Source: Oceanospirillum sediminis (GTDB taxonomy: Bacteria > Pseudomonadota > Gammaproteobacteria > Pseudomonadales > Halomonadaceae). Taken from it: a stretch of 64,000 nt of DNA. Made by a program: the position numbers and the translations under genes. Below, one piece after another: positions 60,969 through 64,000 of the stretch. The DNA lies in assembly GCF_014164585.1 (NCBI RefSeq), contig NZ_JACJFM010000001.1, positions 62,001 to 126,000 of the forward strand. The letters run 5' to 3'. The stretch's first letter is position 1; each line of letters begins with the position of its first letter. Below the pieces are notes generated by a model, which was given only the letters and a program-made list of their open reading frames with translations, was not told where the DNA came from and ran no database searches.

Positions 60969-61391
60969 ATGTCATCAGCCGTATCAAGAGTTGCCGCCGC
61001 TAACAGTCAGGAAGCTCTGCAACATTTTGAAGCCCTGCTTCGTTTCGAAACCGATTGCTGGGATGTTCACCATGCTCTATCCAATGGCCGCCAGGATTTC
61101 GTATTGCTGGATGTACGAGGCACATCAGCCTTTGAAGCCGGGCATATTGAAGGCGCCATTAATCTGCCCCATCAGCGTATTAATGAACAAACGCTGGCCG
61201 ATTATCCGCAAGATACCCTGTTTGTGGTTTACTGCGCCGGACCTCATTGCAATGCCACTGAAAAAGCCGCGATCCGTCTGGCTAAAGCAGATCGTCCGGT
61301 GAAAAAAATGATCGGCGGTGTCACCGGCTGGATTGATGAAGGTTTTCAGCTGACCACACAAAACCCAGCCGAGCAGAGTCATGGGCAATAA
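60969..61391 (+). CDS. Rhodanese-like sulfurtransferase
   Basis: A 140-aa single-domain rhodanese. It has LLDVRGTSAFEAGHIEGAIN and the active-site loop VVYCAGPHCNATEKAA with the catalytic Cys as the first of the two. GVTGWIDEGF closes the domain. An AAGGA site precedes the start. It forms a pair with the downstream GNAT gene, which it overlaps. The sulfur donor and acceptor are unknown. Confidence 0.92.
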   Translation: MSSAVSRVAAANSQEALQHFEALLRFETDCWDVHHALSNGRQDFVLLDVRGTSAFEAGHIEGAINLPHQRINEQTLADYPQDTLFVVYCAGPHCNATEKAAIRLAKADRPVKKMIGGVTGWIDEGFQLTTQNPAEQSHGQ

Positions 61392-61875
61392 GATAAACAT
61401 CATGAGCAGTAAAACAACAGATCAGAACTGTCGAATTCGCCGGGCACAGCCCGGCGATGAGCCTCAGCTGCTCCTTCTTATGCAGGCGCTGGCTGAATTC
61501 GAAGGCTATCTGTCAGCATTTCGTGTCACAGAACAAGCCCTGACTGAGGTAATGTTTCAGACCGGGCAGGTACAGGCTCTGGTTGCTGAAGATCAGCAAC
61601 AACTGGTCGCTATGCTGGTCTTCTATCAGCTACCGTTCAGTTATGACCTGAAACCCTGGTGGTACATTAAAGAGCTGTACGTAAAACCGGCTTATCGCTC
61701 TCAACAACTGGGACAACAACTGATGCAGCAACTGATCAGTGATTGTCGGGCTCAGGGCGGCAGTAAAGTTCGCTGGGATGTGCTGAGTACCAATCAAAGG
61801 GCCAAAGCGTTTTATCAGTCTCAGGGAGGTGCTCATGATCAGCAATGGGAGTTATTCAGTCTGAAACTCCGGTAA
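61381..61875 (+). CDS. GNAT-family N-acetyltransferase
   Basis: A 164-aa acetyltransferase. It starts with CRIRRAQPGDEPQLLLLMQA and has the acetyl-CoA-binding motif VKPAYRSQQLGQQLMQQLI. It is of the small diamine/amino-acid acetyltransferase type, but the substrate is not clear. Start codons at 61381 (overlapping the rhodanese gene by 11 bp) and 61402 are both possible; neither has a strong ribosome site. Confidence 0.87.
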   Translation: MGNKINIMSSKTTDQNCRIRRAQPGDEPQLLLLMQALAEFEGYLSAFRVTEQALTEVMFQTGQVQALVAEDQQQLVAMLVFYQLPFSYDLKPWWYIKELYVKPAYRSQQLGQQLMQQLISDCRAQGGSKVRWDVLSTNQRAKAFYQSQGGAHDQQWELFSLKLR

Positions 61876-62073
61876 TTAATCTGAAATGCCAATCATCAGC
61901 CAGAGCCAGGCGGCTTGTAAAAAGAATCAGAACCAGGTTTACAACATAGGGCCACAACCCACTGAACCTATAGAGCGTTATTACGTCATACAGGTTCAGA
62001 CACTTTAATATAACGCCAGCCCCGTTATGATCTTTGTCTGATAATTCTTTACCTGTCACAGTCAGAGCGATTT

Positions 62074-62610
62074 ATGAAAGTCAGAGAGTGGGAAGCCAGC
62101 GTCAACAATCAGTTGATCAAAGTACGTTATAAAGCGCCGGGATTTTACAAGGTCAGCTCATACGAACTTGAAATTGACGGTGAAATTATCAGGCAGGGAG
62201 AACTCACATCACGACACTGGTGTGGCCGTATGAAGACCTTATACACCTTTACCGATAAATCCAGAGAGATAGATGTCCGCATCACTGCCAAAGGCTGCCA
62301 GATTCTGGTCGACGGTGATCTGATCGCCGGGGATGCTAAACTGAAATACCCTGATCCGGAAAAAGCCAGAAGACAGGTTGAGCAGGGACCATTTCATTTC
62401 TTTATTATGGTAGCACTGATCAGAATGGGATTTCCCCTGGCGATGCTGGTTACTCTGGCAAGTCTGAATCTGCCTTTTACCAGCCTGTACGAGTACTCAC
62501 TGACCGATAAGGAAACCCTGCATTATCTCATTGAGAATACGCTTATCTTTAGTATTATCATCGGATATTTTCAGTGGCATAACACCAAACATGTCGCATT
62601 GGACGGGTAA
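62074..62610 (+). CDS. Uncharacterised membrane protein
   Basis: A 178-aa protein. A soluble beta-rich N-terminal part (about 1-100, ASVNNQLIKVRYKAPGFYKV) is followed by two hydrophobic segments (FHFFIMVALIRMGFPLAML near 108-126 and LIENTLIFSIIIGYF near 150-165). I do not recognise the family. It is a single gene with no operon partner. Confidence 0.65.
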   Translation: MKVREWEASVNNQLIKVRYKAPGFYKVSSYELEIDGEIIRQGELTSRHWCGRMKTLYTFTDKSREIDVRITAKGCQILVDGDLIAGDAKLKYPDPEKARRQVEQGPFHFFIMVALIRMGFPLAMLVTLASLNLPFTSLYEYSLTDKETLHYLIENTLIFSIIIGYFQWHNTKHVALDG

Positions 62611-62808
62611 ACAGAATTATCCTGTAAAACAGCACTTGTTCCGGCACTCTTTACGGTGCTCTTTCCAGTATTCGGCAAAGTAGTCGGAACTGTGTATTCT
62701 GATAATCCAGATCGTTTGTACCCACTGCTCTGATCAACCTTATGCCGGTGATCGGATAGTTTATCAGGGCTTAAACCAGAATTTTCTGACCGCAGGCTCA
62801 GGTTGTTA

Positions 62809-64000
62809 TGTCTGACAAAAAACTGCCTGAAAGCCGTTTTCCTGACTTTCAGCTGAACTTTATTAATGAAAAATCTTTTCTTGCTACACCCGGAGAGACT
62901 CTGCTGTGCCAGGCTCTGAAAAATGAGATTCCCCATGTGCATGAGTGCGGAGGAAAAGGCTTATGCTCAACCTGCCGGGTCATTGTCGAAGATGGACTGG
63001 AGCATTGCTCCCCGGAAACAGCAGCTGAAAACCTGATTCGTCAGAGTAAGAATCTGCCCTCTTATATTCGTCTGGCCTGCCAGACGATTCCCCGAGGGCC
63101 TGTCAGTATCCGCCGTCTGGTTCGGGATAATTTTGATATCAGATCAGCGCTGGAAAACGGCCTGACACCCAGTGCAGAAAGTCAGGATCTTGCGATTATG
63201 TTTACCGACATCCGCAATTTCACTGAATTCAGTCAGCAGCACCTGCCTTATGATATTACCCATATGCTGAATCGTTACTTTAATGCCATGACCGATGTGG
63301 TACAGCATTATGGCGGTTACGTGGATAAGTTGCTGGGAGATGGCATGATGGTGCTGTTCGGACTGGATAAGTCCAGACAAACTCATCCCTGCGATGATGC
63401 GCTTCAGGCTGCACAACAGATGCAACTGGCGCTGGAGCAGCTGAACCAGTACTTTCTGGAGTCGTTTGATTACCTGTTTAAGATAGGCATAGGGATTGAT
63501 TTCGGGTCATCACTGACCGGCTATTTCGGTAGCAAGAATGACCAGAGTTTTACCGCTCTGGGCCCCAGTGTCAATCGGGCCGCCCGGATCGAAGCCTTAT
63601 GTAAAACCTATCAGTGTACGCTGCTGATATCTGATGAAGTAAAAAGCCATGCCAGAGAGCAGTATTCCTATACGGAATGTTATGATGTTCACCTGAAAGG
63701 CATTAAACAATCAACGCGAGTGTGGGGTTTAATATCACCGATACCCGCGCATCAGGGTCGTTCCCGGTTTGAAGAGGAGTTATTCATGGATATCAAACCC
63801 GATAACCTGCCCCAGGTCATTGGTAGTCCGGCCATTGCTGTCGCCGCCAGTTACCAGGGAGATAATCTGGTGCTTTATATTGGCCAGGCCAGCCTGTACA
63901 GCGATAACAGCCTGTCCTTTTATATGCCAGGCGGGCATCAGCTGAAAACCGGGGATTATCTGACTCTGCACCTGGATAACCGTACCGGCGTAGATGAGTT
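62809..64000 (+). CDS. [2Fe-2S] ferredoxin-adenylate/guanylate cyclase fusion, 3' end outside window
   Basis: 397 codons visible, running off the end. The N-terminal ferredoxin domain has the plant-type [2Fe-2S] motif CGGKGLCSTC (about residues 49-58) and a fourth Cys in RLACQT. A class III nucleotide cyclase domain follows (about 130-305) with MFTDIRNFTEFS (metal Asp), VDKLLGDGMMVLFG, GIDFGSSLTGYFGS and GPSVNRAARIEAL. A further C-terminal region from about 325 is unidentified. Redox state or electron input may tune cAMP/cGMP synthesis. The start has AGG 6 nt upstream. Confidence 0.88.

Overview
The window looks like chromosome of a marine-type gammaproteobacterium of the Oceanospirillales kind. 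This is inferred from moderate GC, several chemoreceptors, the lipA/gcv/sdaA gene set, rsmJ, uppP, tsaB and the three-gene glutamate-ligase-like/transglutaminase/zinc-protease operon. No rRNA, tRNA, CRISPR array or intact insertion sequence was recognised.

Layout. 1-2.1 kb: end of a chemoreceptor and thrB. 2.2-12.8 kb: a glycine/serine one-carbon block. lipA, gcvT, a SoxG-like gene and an XRE-cupin regulator lie on the minus strand; sdaA, glyA, gcvH and gcvP lie on the plus strand. A near-identical palindrome sits upstream of gcvT and in the regulator/sdaA divergent region, so one regulator probably controls both arms. 13-20.5 kb: a type I restriction-modification operon (hsdR-hsdS-AlbA_2 protein-hsdM). 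20.8-25.7 kb: housekeeping genes rsmJ, uppP, tsaB and a RecD2-like helicase. 25.7-35.6 kb: a family-5 solute-binding ABC transporter operon ending in a phosphodiesterase-like and a HAD phosphatase gene, with a divergent LysR regulator. 35.6-39.6 kb: an AT-rich insertion with a PrrC/RloC-like ATPase (candidate tRNA anticodon nuclease), a hairpin-rich non-coding stretch and a second AAA ATPase. 39.6-43.0 kb: the ligase/transglutaminase/zinc-protease operon. 43.1-46.7 kb: two chemoreceptors.

47.5-59.5 kb is the most interesting region. A reductive-pyrimidine-type module (M20 amidohydrolase, NCS1 permease, dihydropyrimidinase, RutR-like regulator) lies next to a complete, tightly overlapped coenzyme F420 operon (cofG, cofH, cofD, cofC, cofE, F420:NADP oxidoreductase). 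A luciferase-like F420-dependent oxidoreductase follows. Two copies of an ACCAnnTGGT palindrome, the core of the known E. coli RutR box, lie upstream of the amidohydrolase operon and 35 bp before cofG. No NAD(P)H dihydropyrimidine dehydrogenase is present in the window. Together this suggests an F420H2-dependent route for the ring-reduction step of pyrimidine (or related heterocycle) breakdown, with F420 synthesis induced by the same signal. This is an inference that needs biochemistry.

59.7-64 kb: a GlxA-like AraC regulator, a rhodanese, a GNAT acetyltransferase, a small membrane protein, and the start of a [2Fe-2S] ferredoxin/adenylate cyclase fusion that runs off the window.
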